DNA of 64,000 nucleotides from Corythucha ciliata (GCA_038030265.1 CM075939.1:16411253-16475252); one strand, 5' to 3'; positions 45,915 through 58,900 are shown, counted from the stretch's first letter. Program-made: numbers and translations. The notes: generated by a model not told the origin, from the sequence alone.

Positions 45915-46400
45915 TTTACTCACCGATTGATTAGGTTACAAAACTAGCACATGATAAAAGTGCGGGAAGCAAGGTGATTAATTTTTCTATAGGTGCCGGT
46001 GCTGCAGATCTTCGGCCATTACAGCCCTTCACCTATGTCACGAGCAGTCCCAACTGCCTTTGCGCTGGACCCAGTACATTATTAATTGTTATTGGGTACT
46101 GATTTTTGAGAATTCATAAACTTCAATATCAATGACCCCGTTGTAAAACTCAAAAAATTGCTCAGAACTTGGTCAGCACTTCATGAGGTTTTGTTTTCAA
46201 CACATGTAGAATAAGTGGGAAGGAGTGCTCTGCTGCTCTAGGGTGAGCAATCGGGAGTGCTGATGACGTCAATCCCCACCCCTCCTGCCTGATGGGCAGG
46301 GGGAAATCTGCGGCACCTATAAAAGAGTTTAGTCACCTTGACTTAACTCACCGATTGATTAGGTTACAAAACTACCTCATGATAAATGTGAGGGAAGGCT
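45915..46400 (+). repeat. Pair of ~50-bp direct repeats
   Basis: actcaccgattgattagg with gttacaaaacta and catgataaa.gtg.gggaag occurs at about 45917-45970 and again at about 46347-46398. The ~430-bp spacing could reflect a former LTR-like or duplicated unit. The intervening 380 bp has no recognised content. Confidence 0.6.
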
Positions 46401-46779
46401 CAATCACGATGGAAACTGCTATTCATAGGTTGAATTTAGGAACTCTCCCAATATAGGCAGGAGTCTTCCAATTTCGCAAAATTTTAGACCTTTCTATTCT
46501 TTTTTCTTTTTTTCAAAAGCTTCCAAGAAATTCGCTCTTAGCTTTTTCTCCCTGTGTCCTGTGGGGCGCGCCCAGCCAAATGAAGGAGGGGGGATGGCGG
46601 ACGAGAAAAAAATAACTACGAAGCGCATTTGCTTTACAAATATATCATAACTATAAAATTCTAAACAAATTTGTTAAAAAAGAGCGTTGGGTTTGGTAGA
46701 TCTACAGAAGCCAGGGCGCACAAAGAGCCAATACACAGTAGATACTTGGGTTTAGCTATCAAGTAAATCGATGTAAATA

Positions 46780-47610
46780 ATTGAAGATTTTCCTCAATTT
46801 TTGCTGCAAATTAGCGCTTTCTACCCTTTTCAACAGTGAGTCTAGCACTTTTTTTTCACTTTCAGCTGCAAAATAGCGTTTTTATTAATTGCAGCCGCGT
46901 TAATCATAGTGATGTTTCTCAATATTGGACCACAAATTAGCGGCGTATGAACTATTAACATTTTTTTTTTTTACATGGCCTTCATGGGCCATGGATTTCT
47001 ATTTTCCTACATTTTACCCGCAAATCAGTGTTCTACTAAATTTTAGCCGCGAATTAGCGTATTTCTAAATTTAGGCGTGAATTAGGCGATTTTTTTTTTC
47101 ATTTTTATCCGCGAATTAACGTTTTTTGTATAGGCATTTTATCCTGGTTTTTCCCAATTTCATCCGTGAATTAGTTATTTTCTGCCACGATATTGTTAGC
47201 GATTCATTTCATTTGTATCCTGGATCGTGCCAATTTTAACTGCTAATTAAAGCTTTTTCAATTTTTCATTAGAATTAGCGATTTTTCTCAATTTTAGCAG
47301 TTTTTAATTAGGGATTTTCTCAATTAACGTGTGGGTTAGCGTTTTTCTCTATTTTAGCAGCTAATTAGCCATTCTTTTAAATTTCAGTCGCGAATTAGCG
47401 TTTTTCGCTATTTGAGCTGCAAAATAGTGGATTTTCTCTTTTGTATCAAGAATTTCAATTGCGAATTTGCCATTTTATTCTCCATTTTATCCCCAATAAT
47501 TAGTTTTTTCCCACAATTTTACTCTTTTTTTCGCCTTTCTGCGCTTTTAAACAGAAAATTGGCTTTTTTTTTCTTAATTTTAGCCATAAAGTGGCATCTT
47601 GGCCATTTCG
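46780..47610 (-). repeat. Family A array, reverse orientation
   Basis: Units read ttctcaattttagccgcgaattagcgtttt, the complement of the family A unit, at about 30-bp spacing and rather well preserved around 47030-47400. Confidence 0.85.
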
Positions 47611-47639
47611 CGATTAAAGCTTTAAAGTATTCGTATAAA

Positions 47640-48015
47640 AAGCGCTAATTAGAGGCTATAAATGTGGAAACGACGATTTTCGGCTTCTGACGACAAGTTG
47701 CTGCCCCAAAATGAGAAAACGGGATAATTCATTGCTTTAAGCGCAAAAAATCACTAATTTGCAGATAAAATTAAGAAAAAGTGCTAATTCATGGAAGAAG
47801 TTGAGAAAAATCGCTCATTAGCGGCTAAAAACAGGAAAAGTACTAAATCATTGCAAAAACTAAAAAAAATAGCGAATTCGCGGTTAAATTGAAATAAATC
47901 GCTAATTCACGGCTAAAATGGTGAAAAATTGCTAATACGCCGCTAAAATAAAGAAAAATCGCTAATTCATCGATAAAAGGGAAAAGAAGCGCTTAAGTGA
48001 GGAAAAAACGCTAAT
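47640..48015 (+). repeat. Family A array, forward orientation
   Basis: Units read gaaaaatcgctaattcacggctaaaat. Orientation flips relative to 46780-47610 within about 60 bp. Confidence 0.85.
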
Positions 48016-48019
48016 CCCT

Positions 48020-48440
48020 GAAAATTGGGCTTTGAAAGACCCAAGTCCTGGAAATTGAGTTTTATAGGGGCCCACAAATTTCCACAAAATGTTTTGGTTT
48101 TGAAAGAGCAAAACTCACGAAAATTGGTTTTAGAAAGTGCAAAAATCACGAAATTGGGGTAAGAATTACAGAAATCCATGAAATTTGGTTTCCAAAGTGC
48201 CAAATTGGGAGCATTTTGTTATGGAAGAGCGAAAATGGGCATTGAAAAAGCCGAAATCACAAAAATTTGTTTTTTCGTCTTTTGTTTTTTGCCAAGTTAT
48301 TTTGTCCTTTTTTTGACCTGTGAAACTGATTTCATCAAGAGCTAACCAAAATTCGGTTTTATATGAGCTCAGTCCACAAAATTGGGTTTTCAATGAGCGA
48401 AAGTCTACAAAATTCTGGTGACAGTCGATCTCGGCCAGTA
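48020..48440 (+). repeat. Family B array
   Basis: Units such as cacgaaattggggtaagaa and ccatgaaatttggtttccaaag follow the family A block with no gap. The array resumes at 48915-49110 after an inserted inverted-repeat element. Confidence 0.75.
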
Positions 48441-48448
48441 TTCTCAAT

Positions 48449-48912
48449 CAGCTCGATTTTATATTGGGACGATGGCCTTCAACAGAAAACACAAACCACT
48501 CCTGTCATGTTTGTCCTGAACATGTTTATTGGGGGAGGTGAAGTGATTGGGCGGGGCCTTGTGCTTGGCTGTGGTACTGAGATGTAACTCCGTTCAATCG
48601 TTTTCTACATTCTGACTGGGAGTGTTTCGTTTTTTATTACGGTTTTTTGTCACATTTTTTAATCGTTGGACAATTTGTTTATGGTTAACAAGATTGGTCC
48701 TTTAAATCATATTGCCATGCACATCACAATAATGGAGTATTTGTAACATACACTGTGGTAAGGTTTTTCTTATTTTGTCTTGTTATTTTTCGTTATTAAG
48801 ATCCTGTTACGTTGTTGAGCCCTGAGGAAGGAAATAAATTATTCCGAAAGCTCGGCAAACAGTGGTTTGTGTTTTCTGTTGAAGGCCATCGTCCCAATAT
48901 AAAATCGAGCTG
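48449..48912. mobile_element. 464-bp element with perfect 52-bp inverted repeats
   Basis: The 52 bp at 48449-48500 (cagctcgattttatattggg start) are exactly the reverse complement of 48861-48912. The interior has no coding domain I recognise. It contains ccctgaggaaggaaat and ttccgaaagctcgg, a stem-loop motif often seen near retroelement ends. Exact arm identity implies a recent origin. It splits a family B array. Confidence 0.75.
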
Positions 48913-48914
48913 GT

Positions 48915-49110
48915 CTACAAAATTGATTTTTGAAAGCGCGAACCAACGAATAAATTGGGGTTGTCAACTAGAAAACCCCACGAAATCTGGATTTCAATAA
49001 GACGAATCCACAAAATTTCGTTTTGAAAGAATACAAAAACCGGCGAAATAGGGTTCGCAGAGTTAAAAATGGCGAAATTTGGTTTCATAAAGTGCCAAAA
49101 CGCGCGTGAA
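48915..49110 (+). repeat. Family B array, continuation
   Basis: Diverged units of the ccacgaaatctggatttcaataagac type continue the array on the far side of the 464-bp element. Confidence 0.65.
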
Positions 49111-49483
49111 TGTCCAAATTGTCTGTTTTGACGGTCGAATGTTCTAGTTTGTGGGATGAGTGTCAGATGCTAAGCCCTACAGCTTGATGTTGGGACTAGA
49201 CGTTAAAACTTGAGATTGAAAAGTAGGACACAAAAGAGGTCAATTTTGACATCTCCCGGACATCTGAAAAATGAGCTCTAAAAAGTAGGATATGTCCGGG
49301 GAAAGTAGGACGTCTGGACACCCTATGCCATTCAGGATTTTAGTTCTCGAATCAGACTACTTGAAAGTCATCAATCCTGAAATCTGGCCGGCTGGCACGC
49401 TGCTTGCCTCGTCCCCACCTTTTCCATCTTTCTCGGGGCAATCGTCCATAGCATGACTGGTTGAGGGCGGTCGTGGTGATTTC

Positions 49484-51160
49484 CCGTACATCTACGTAAA
49501 TATGCAAAGCCTGCGAAATAAACTCAATGAAACTGAAGTGTTTCTAGCTAGCCGTCCGGAAATCACCGTGTTTGCGGTGACTGAACATTGTCTAAGCGCG
49601 GAAGAAATTCACCTATATGCACCAAGTGGGTTCCACTGTAGCTCTTTTTACTGTCGTGAACGGGGGCACGGGGGTTCTGCGATCTTTTAAAACTCTCCGT
49701 AGACGTCATTCCATTTCCTAAGGCTGTTAGCCTTTCATTTTTTTCCTTACTCGAAATATCTGCCGTGCGGTTTCCTGGCCTGAACTTCATCCTGAGTTGC
49801 TGCCTGAATTCTTGGCGCTGCTAGCACAACTTCTGGACCATTTGGCTCGATACAAGACCCCGATGACCTCAATGTGCACATGGAGTCGAATAACCCTGAG
49901 AATAGCTCGTTGCTGACTCTGCTCAGAGGCTTCGGTCTCAGTTCAGCGATGTCGGATCCCACTATAATACATTTTAATGGCACCGTTTCGACGCTCGACA
50001 TTATTATAACAAATATTCACCATTCCCAGTTTCACTACAGAATTAGTGAGAGAGTTTCTCGGACCCTAAGGCTTTGGAATTTTCCACTCCTTTTGCGCCA
50101 GGGCCCGGAATTGGTGCTGATCTGCGTGGGAGTCATGCGGAGTACGTTGTCCGTCGCCTTCAGGGTCTGCCGGAGATCTGCTCCTTCAGGAGTGCTCTTG
50201 CTACTCCCGGCATGTGGTTGAGCGTGTACAATGCCCCTTCCCCGTTGATACTTTGAGGCCTTTGATACTTTTCTTGCTACCTTCTTGGGGTTAGTCATGC
50301 TGTCCTTGGAGAGCGAGAAGACGAGGAGGAGTTCGAACAGGCGGGAAACTACCGTGGTACACCCCTGAGCTAAAAAAGAAAATCGAGGTTTGTGCTCGGC
50401 TCTTGCGTTTGGAGAAATCAGAACCAGCTAATGCGGTGCGTTGGAGAGCGACGCTGGTGCTGGCCAGAATCAAGTATAATGATGAGATTATCCAGTCCTC
50501 GGAAAACAAGACTCGTGAAGCCTGGCGTATCGTAAAGGGTGAACTACGCAACGTGCATAAAGAGCTCCCGAGTGATGGGCATGACCCAGATTCCATTAAC
50601 GGCTACCTCATTAATGTCGCGGCTGACATGACTCGCGATCTGCCTATATCGGATAAGGGCTTCGAGCGCTTCCTGCCAATAGTACGTGTAACACAACGCA
50701 ACTATTTTCGTTTGAGGACTTCTCAGTGGAACAGGTCTTTGGGGCAATTCTCAGTTCTAGGCCGTCAAATACCGACGATAGATATGGACTCAATACCCGT
50801 ATAATCCACAATGTTGGTGCTGAGATCGCCGAGCCCTTGGTCTATCTTTATAATTCAATCCTACGAACGGGCGTGGTACCGAATTGCTTTAAAATTGTTC
50901 GTGTAATCCCGGTCCCGGAAAAGAAACCCCGGTTTCTCCGACTTCCGCCCAATCACAATATCATGTGTCTTCTTGAAAATCTTCGAAGCTCTCTTGAATA
51001 GGCAGTTCTCCGGTTTTCTTGAGCAAGCGGGTATACATGCTGAGTCGCAGTTTGGCTTCCAGTTTGGCACATGCGGCTCGTATCACTTTATAGGGAAGAA
51101 GTTGCCAGTTTTTGGACAGGAAATCTGGAATAGAAAATGCTACAATACAGAAATTTAAGT
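49484..51160 (+). pseudogene. LINE (jockey/CR1-like) remnant: endonuclease and partial reverse transcriptase
   Basis: Plus-strand fragments in shifting frames follow LINE ORF2 order. At 49484-49690, YVNMQSLRNKLNE, then EITVFAVTEHCLS and HGGSAIF, correspond to the N-terminal part of an APE-type endonuclease. At about 49868-50030, LNVHMESNNPENSSLLTLL, with TLDIIITN, corresponds to its GDFN-to-C-terminal part (the GDFN itself is decayed). At 50403-50700 comes the linker, then at 50710-51080 RT N-terminal motifs: AEPLVYLYNSILRTGVVPNCFK, VRVIPV, KIFEALLNRQ and ESQFGFQFGT. The RT catalytic Y-A-D-D region is missing after 51100. Several frameshifts and stops make it a dead copy. The clade is inferred from the general style, not a search. 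Confidence 0.85.
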
Positions 51161-51169
51161 TTTTGACGG

Positions 51170-51795
51170 TCAACGCCCCATTTTTCTGGGGAGTTTCAGG
51201 GGATTAATTTACGATTTTCAGCATCTAATTTCGAGAAAATACATTTGTTTGGCATAGGCTCCACACCAGAGAGCTCAGGCAGCACGGTGAACGGGGTCTA
51301 ACAATAAGTGAAAGTGACCGGTTCGAAACCAAATGTGAGTTATAAGGGCGTGACACGTAACTTCAGGCAAGCATTTTCCTCTGACTTTGAATGATGCTTG
51401 TGCTGAGGCTAAACTACTGAAAAAAGCGGGAGAAGTAGCGAAATTAGTGTCGCAATTAAGAAAATAAGGTATTATCTTGACTTTTTAACCATGAAACTCC
51501 GTTACGAACGAGTCTTCAGTTTTAAAAGAGCTCATCAAGAAAAAACCACTGTAGATCATCATTATCAAAGGGAAATAAATGATGCGGGCGTGGAGTGGGG
51601 GATGTATAGTTAAATAGCGTTTGTAATCTTTCTCCCTTTACTCATAAATCTGATAATTTATCGTCAGTGTTTATCATTTTAAGCCTCGTCAGTGACACAG
51701 CGGCGCGTCTTATTAACATAAGTAACAGACAAACAGCCTTTTTTGCTGAGGGTATTATCGTTATCGTTCATTTTATTGTTTTCTTTCTTTCAAAA
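51170..51795. other. Short stretch, no feature recognised
   Basis: Between the LINE remnant and the next repeat I see no coding, tandem or inverted structure. Confidence 0.4.
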
Positions 51796-52166
51796 GCTTC
51801 CCCGGGGCGGATGCTGCGCGCCGTTATCAACAAATTATGAACACGGTTTGTTGTTTAGAACTGCTGCTACTACCAATGGCGCATATTGGTCGAGGGATTT
51901 AAATAAATAAATTTGAATCAACGTAAAAGGTGGCAAGGGGAACGATATAATCCGTGTCAACTGAAAATATTGGGTTAAGACTTTTTTATTGCCCGACATT
52001 TTTCACGCAAAGAGGCTGTTTTAGTCCAGAAAATGAATAAGCGTTTCAATACAATAAGGTGGAGGATGTTGGGAGTAAATTTTAAAGGGTGCAGTTTACG
52101 ACTCGAGGAAATAAAAATTGTTCCCTTACGACAAACATTAAATAAAACTTTACGCTTTTTTTTTCT
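51795..52166 (-). repeat. ~370-bp dispersed repeat, copy 2 (inverted)
   Basis: Inverted match to 45186-45560, from cgccgttatcaacaaat through acgacaaacattaaataaaac. Small indels separate the copies. The sequence ends outward in a T run (about 52157-52165). Confidence 0.85.
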
Positions 52167-52249
52167 AACGAAAAGGCCGACTTCAAAGAACAATACAAAA
52201 AAGTTGCCCCGTGAGACTAATTTAGTTAAGAGGATGATGGCGCCAGGGA

Positions 52250-54225
52250 ACCATTAAGGCATCCTCTGCAATTGAAGGATGATGGTGGGAGGCTCTAGGA
52301 GGCCTCAAACCCTGTCATTAGAAACGTTTCTAAACTGAGCACAGAGTGCACCCCCTCACCATCAACACCGACATCACAGATGATGATGATGATCGGAGGG
52401 AGGGAGACAAAACTGGTCATTAGTGTGACCGGAGGTCTTCACTTTTCGGAGCGTGTTTTCGAGACAGGGTTGAAAAGGGAGGGCGGAGAGTTAACAGCAT
52501 AAAGGCCGGCACCGAACAAACTGTCGTTAACAAAACTATCAAACCGTTTAAAGCTCGTCCCATCCTGTTATTGAGAGTTTTCTTCAAAATTATTGCGGGA
52601 AGGTTTTGATGAATGGCCATAACAGAAGGATCACCGGCATCTTTAAGTTTATATTCCAAAGCCCCTTTTGAAACTGTTTTATGGAAATTCAGCTGAAAAT
52701 CTCAGATAAAATAGGGGCGAGTTCTTTAGGTTTATGCTCACTCCCCCCCCCCTCCACACCCGTCAGTTCCCCCACAACCACTAGGATACCCGTATATCAT
52801 AAGGATGAATGGAAAAGGCGCAACTGTGGGTATGGTGTGAAGGGAGAAACATGTTCATTACAAGGCGGCGTGATATATCGCCAGTTTTTGTCCTTTTCCC
52901 TTTTAACGAGGGTTAATGCCCACCGTTGCGACGCTTGAAATATTATCATATATTAAACTTCAACAATGAACGTTGAGGGGGGGGGGAGGAGACGCGGAAT
53001 AAAAACATATTTCAGACAATTAATAATGCTCGAAAGGGGGAGAGGGAGAGGCTTCCTGTTTATTCACGCGATGATTTATGTTTTCTTTGTTAAATGGCTA
53101 CAAAGAAAAATCGATAACTTGGAGAACAATTTGCTCGAAAATGATTAGCCCTTTGAATATTTATGAAATTAATAAACTGAAGAGTTTCTGTCTCTGGGTC
53201 ATTCATCTTTACAAGCCGTCGCTATTGATCTTTTTCTTGAAAAAAAGTGCTAATTTATTCTGAATGATGTAATCTGTCAGTCAAGACAAATCCAGTGGTC
53301 TTGTCAAAATGACAAAAGACGAAGCAAATAATAAAAAAAAAAGTTTGACTGGTCCGGCAGATGGCTTTTTGGTAAATGAAGAAGAAAAGGAGACTATAAT
53401 TTTTGTTGGAAACGACATCTGTAATCAGCCGTTAAATGCCCAGTCACTCTCGTTTCATTAAATTCAAAAAAGTATCTCTCTCTCTCCCCTCCGAAAAATC
53501 GGTAGTTTTCAAGTTAAAAAAGGCTCCGAACAGGCGTGAATAATTTGATGAGTGAAGAGGTTGGGTGAGTGTTTGAAAAAGGAGGAAGCCAGAAGGTTCT
53601 TGTAGAAAAAAAAGCCACCTGGCTATTTTCAGGAGCTTTTCGATGAAGATTGCCGGCGTTGAGAAATTGGAATTCTATTAGAACGCTATAAAGCTTTTGT
53701 TTGGTTCTATAATCTTCTCAGTTGTGATTTCGATCAATAATGACCGCTGGAATAAATCGAATCGGAGTAAAAACATTTTGCTCCCCTCAACCACTTCACG
53801 ACCACGCTACATTTTCCATATTCGTCTTCATTGCTTTCCAGCAAAGGAGACAGAGCCAACTTCTCTCGTGCCTTGCGGCAGTTAAAGAGGTTTTGGCCTC
53901 CCCAATGTAAATCATAGTGCCGTGTCCCTAATCAGGAGTTAGTATGGAAGTCCCCCCCACCACCACCACCTTTTCCAACGCTCGCACTCCTTCGAAACCT
54001 CGTCCCTGATTACAGTAATCTAAGGTTGATATAGTGGCCAATTCTGTCTAATCCCATACACCTTTAAAGGACGGGTGGCGGAGGGAAGAGGGCTTTATGA
54101 TGTGAGTCAGGGATTGATTGGTGTTTCACGCTCGGCGGTTACAGGGTTGCAAGAGCCTTATTTGACTTGTAAGCAAGAACAAAAACTTACAAAAACCAGG
54201 ACAAATGAATAAATACCAAGAAATA
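52250..54225. other. Non-repetitive stretch, no gene recognised
   Basis: Contains (GAT)n near 52381-52393, poly-C near 52744 and poly-G near 52977. No frame shows a domain I recognise. Confidence 0.45.
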
Positions 54226-54229
54226 ATTA

Positions 54230-54600
54230 TGTTTGGTTTGCGAGGGCCAAGCCCACGAAATTTGAATCTTTCAGGGCTGAACCTGTGACATTTTGATTGT
54301 AAGAGCCAAGTCCACAAAATCAGGTTTTTAATAGTTTTTAAGAGTGATGATCGCAACATTTCGTTTATAATGGGCCAAACGCCAAACCTGAAAAATGTGT
54401 TCTTTTTTCAGGCAAATATCGGCAGATGTTGTTTTTCGAGAAAACTCACGAAAATTGGTTTTACTGAGTCATATCCGCGAATTGTTTGTTTTTATCCGAA
54501 TGTGCGACATTGATTCATTTGAAGTAGAAAATATTTTGACAGGTCTAAAGCCCAACACTAAAATGCCATTTCACCCCATTTGGACCCAATTTTCTTGGAT
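54230..54600 (+). repeat. Family B array, forward
   Basis: Units such as gagggccaagcccacgaaatttga run in plus orientation. Confidence 0.7.
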
Positions 54601-54639
54601 TTCATGCATTCGGAAAATCAGTTTCGAGGGTTTGCGCTT

Positions 54640-55340
54640 TTAAAACGCAAATTTCGTGGATTTGGATACCATCAACTGGGGGGTGAAACAGTTGATTCTC
54701 GAGCCACCTTTCTCTTCCTCGCGGCCAAGGTTTAGGTTATAGATTCGGTGGCTGGAATTTGCTGCTTTCCGCAACAAAACTTCAAATAACAACAACAAAA
54801 CTTTCGTGGATGCAGCCCGTTCAAAAATCAAATTTTACAGGACTGGCTTTCTAAAATACCAATTTTGCGGGTTTGACCCCTTTCCAAAAATCCAATTTCA
54901 CGGAATTCAAAAAATCAATTTCACTCGTTTGGGGGTCATCATAAAAGTAATTCCTCGGGTCGGGCTCTTTTGAAGTAGACATTTCAAGGATTTGGCACAT
55001 AAAGAACCCAATTTTGTTGGTTTGGCTAATTTGGAACCAATTTCACCTTTGGCTCCCTAAAAACCAGCAATCCAGGCAGTTTGGCTCTTTCAAAATCACA
55101 ATTGTCCGGATCTGGTAAGTTAGAAACTTGGAAACCGTTTTTAAATAGCAATGTCATGGTTCTTGCTCCATTCAGTAACAACAAATTCCAGGTGATTGGT
55201 CCCCCCCCCACCTTCTCGATGTTGTCCACGCAAAGAGCAAATTTTTCAGTTTCGGCTTTTTCATAAATTAAATTTTGTGAAGCTGGCTCATTCATAGCCA
55301 ACTTCGAGGGTCTGCGGCTCCCTGAAAGAAAGAAATTTCA
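54640..55340 (-). repeat. Family B array, reverse
   Basis: Units read caatttcacggaattcaaaaaat and aattttgcgggtttgacccc, the opposite orientation to the preceding block. The flip lies near 54600-54640. Confidence 0.7.
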
Positions 55341-55752
55341 CATGATGCGGTCTCATGGGTGAACGTGACCGGCATGACGAATAGTCCAGAAACCGGAAAA
55401 GTTGAAGTACGGCAAGATGGTGAGCCAATTCCACAGCGCTTGGATCAAAGGTGGAGGGGGCTGGAGTGGTTATGCCTACCCAAGATTTAAGAGGGGGTAA
55501 ATTCTCATGTTCATTTTATTTTTACTCTCCAGACATTCAAAAGAATGAGGAAGTTTCACATTTTCCAAAAATATTTTTTTTCGATTAGGCATATCAATCT
55601 TTCCATGTAAATAGATAAATAAAAATTTAAAACCCTTCGGAAATATTTTTTTTTTATTAACAAAAGTTGGCATATTTGAAATCCCGCCAAAACGAACATT
55701 TTCCGCTACGTAATATCCGTTGTATTCTCTGTCCTTTTCATGCCTCTAAATA

Positions 55753-55900
55753 GCTCATCTGTTTATCCTCCATTATTTTATTATCGGAGAGCTCTAGTAG
55801 AAAATAAGGCAAAGAAACACAACAAACCGCTCTCCAACAGCAATGTTACAGGCGGATTTTTTTCGGAAGGCGCATATGACACAAACATGCTAGCTGGCGT
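55753..55900 (+). repeat. Dispersed ~300-bp repeat, copy 2, left part
   Basis: Matches 27559-27703. It is cut at 55900 by the hAT insertion and resumes at 59504. Confidence 0.85.
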
Positions 55901-58900
55901 CAGTGGCGTGGCGTGGGTAAAATGGTAGGGCAAGTGCAACTCGGGAAGTTTTTATTGCGGACCAGTCCGAAAACCCCCTCTGAATAGACTAGAGTGGCAT
56001 AGATGGGAGGAGGGGTATGGAGAACGTTGACGATATTGCTTCCATTTTTAAAGTTTTGCTTGGAAATAATTTCCAGTCAAAAATATAATCAACAATGCAA
56101 TGCAACATAAATTAAAAACAGCATAATATTTTTAAATTAACATGGATTGTAAAAATGGGTAAATTGCGAGATTTAAAATTTAATCAGTGCGAAGAACCGC
56201 CGGAGTTATTGATATTTCAGAGGACATGTTATCGAACAATGTAGTTGACGCGCAACAGAAACCGACAATTTTTTGACGCACCTCAACAAAGGATAGAAAA
56301 CTCAAGCAACGCCTACAATAACACACAAGAATTGAATGCATTAAAGAGATTTGTGAATTAAAGAATTGGGTGTAAAATTGAATATGCGATAAAAAGAATA
56401 CTGCGATAACGAAAGAATATTGAAACCAGAAAATCGAAATAACCGTCGACACCAAAAGAAAAAAATAAACTCTGAATAATAAAATACATATACAATAAAC
56501 ATAACATTATTTAAACACATATTTCACTTAAAAACGAACTCCATTCTTCTGTTTTTCTTAAGAAACTGTTCAGTCACTTTGTCAAAGAAATCTTCCACTG
56601 TCAAAAGCTTGGAAAGCAATTCTTTTTCTATTGAAATTATACCTAAGGAGTTTAAACGGGATTGGCCCATTGTGCTCCTTTTGTATGACTTAATTCTTTT
56701 CAAAGCCGAAAATGATCTCTCAGCTGAAGCTATCGAAACCGGCAAAGTTAAAATTAATAAGGATAATTTAAAAATTTCAGGAAGAACTTCTTCTAAGCCA
56801 TCTTCCAAAATTTTTGAATAGAGAGCGTCAATTTTTAAATTTTGAAAAGAAGGATGGGAATAAATGGTGGACAGCTCTGTTCTTAATTTCTGGCTATTAA
56901 ACATTGGGTAAATATCAAATAGGATTTTGAACGACGAATCGGGAAACTTTATCTTATACGACGGAAATTTGTCTCCATCTAGCAATTCTATAAATTTTAA
57001 ATAATTCATACCAGAAAACCGAGAATTTAAATTAGAAATCGTCACATCAATTATCTCAAAGAACAGCTGTTTGATTTTTGAAGTAGGGTCAGGACACTTC
57101 CGAGAAGCCTGCGGCTCACCAACAAGTTCTGTAGTTTTCCCCAACAAAACATCAAAGCCAGTGTCCCTCAATTCTTGCAATGTATTCCTACAAGCATCAA
57201 CTTCATTCATACAATAGGTTACGTCCATGGTTTTTTTTTGAAAAATATTAAAAAGATGGCCGGTCGAATTGTAAATTTTTTCGAAAAGTAATAGCAAGAA
57301 GGCTGTGTTAAAAGATTGTAGGAAAGACACAAACCCCTGGGATTTACAAACAACATCGTCGTCCCACTTACTTGGATTTTCCAAGATACTATTAAATAGC
57401 TCTACCAAATTTTCGCGATTTTCACGAACCGTATGAACGAGTCTATCATGAAAGTTCCATCGGGTCGGAGCTACTCGTGGAAGTCTCCTGTTGACAATAG
57501 TGTCGAGCAGGTTGATTCGAGCCGAAGAATGGGAAAAAAACGACGACAATCCACCTAGAGTGGCGAAAAAAACTTTACACTCTGGAATGAACTTGACAGA
57601 ATCTGTTAGAACCAAATTCAACTTATGACCAAAGCAATGGATAAAAATCGCAGAAGGAAAGCGGTCCTTAACTAGTTTTTGGGTACCCCCCAGGTGTCCC
57701 GACATCACTGTGGCCCCGTCATAAGTCTGGCAAACAATTTTTTTTTCGCATTTGAAAGTTTCTACAATATTGATGACGTGGGCCGCTAACGCTTTGGCAT
57801 TCCGATCCGCACTCACGTCACTAAACCCTATAAATCTCTCTTGGACCACTCCCTGGGGATCGACATAGCGCAAAATTGTAGTTAGCTGTGACGTGCCTGT
57901 ACAGTCCGACGTCTCGTCCACACACACTGAGACAAACTTCGCGAATTCTATTTCCGATTCTACCCGGCCAATTAACACACATTTTATCGCTTCAATAAGA
58001 TCGTTTTGAATGTCATTCGATAGGCCGGAGAAAACTGTGGACTTTTCCAAATGCTCGGCTAGCTGCGAGTCGTACTTGGATAGGAAATGAACGAATTCCA
58101 CGTAATTACCTCTGTTCGCTGAGCCGGATGATTCGTCATGCCCCCTAAAAGCAAGTTCTTGTTTTGCCAACAAACAAGTCACATCTATGAGCTTTCGTAA
58201 GATTGCTCGATTTTTTTTTACTTTCTCGTTGTGCCGCAAATTTTGAAGCTTCAGCTGAGAGTCGAGTTGGGTATCGATCCGATTTTTACCGAACTCATTC
58301 AGAGTCAAGAACGCGTTCAAGTGTGCTTCCGATGCGTCGTGACGGAGGCAGGCATTAAAAAGGTTGTTGAGGTCACCATAGCCTTCGCGATTCCAAACGG
58401 ATTGTTTACTACCGAATAGTACGCAGGGCCAACAAAAAAGGCGAGAGTAGACGTCGCAACCAGAAAGCCATTTGAATTTCGTATACATAGACTTCTGAAA
58501 GTGTAAAACACTCTCCGAACGATTTTTGAGTTGTTTTTTCTTAGTCAAATTCAGGAGATCGGGGGTTGGGCGGCCCCTCAAAACAGTTTCTTTTTTCTCA
58601 TTTAATGTTCTTGACCGAAACGGTGAGTGTATAACGCACGTACAACGTGTTTGATCCCCACTCATTTTAATTAAAATGGGAGAACTCACTAAAATTTTCG
58701 TAAATGTTGTTATGGAGTCTGGAAATTAAAAGAAAATAATAGGAATCATTCTATTGTTGACGGTTTTTGATTCGATTACCACAAAGACTACAGTTGAAAA
58801 CTGAGGAATTATGGCAATTGAGACGTTACAAAATCTGTCGAAGTTGACGCGGGCGCTTGTAACAATTGGAAACTTGAAAATGACGTATGTACCTATTTAA

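Noticed and set aside
48825..48880. Hammerhead-ribozyme-like core CTGAGGA...GAAA.
   Set aside because: The flanks (gagc and gctc) pair directly with each other and no cleavage-site strand completes the three-way junction. An extra A follows CTGAGGA, so it is not a hammerhead.
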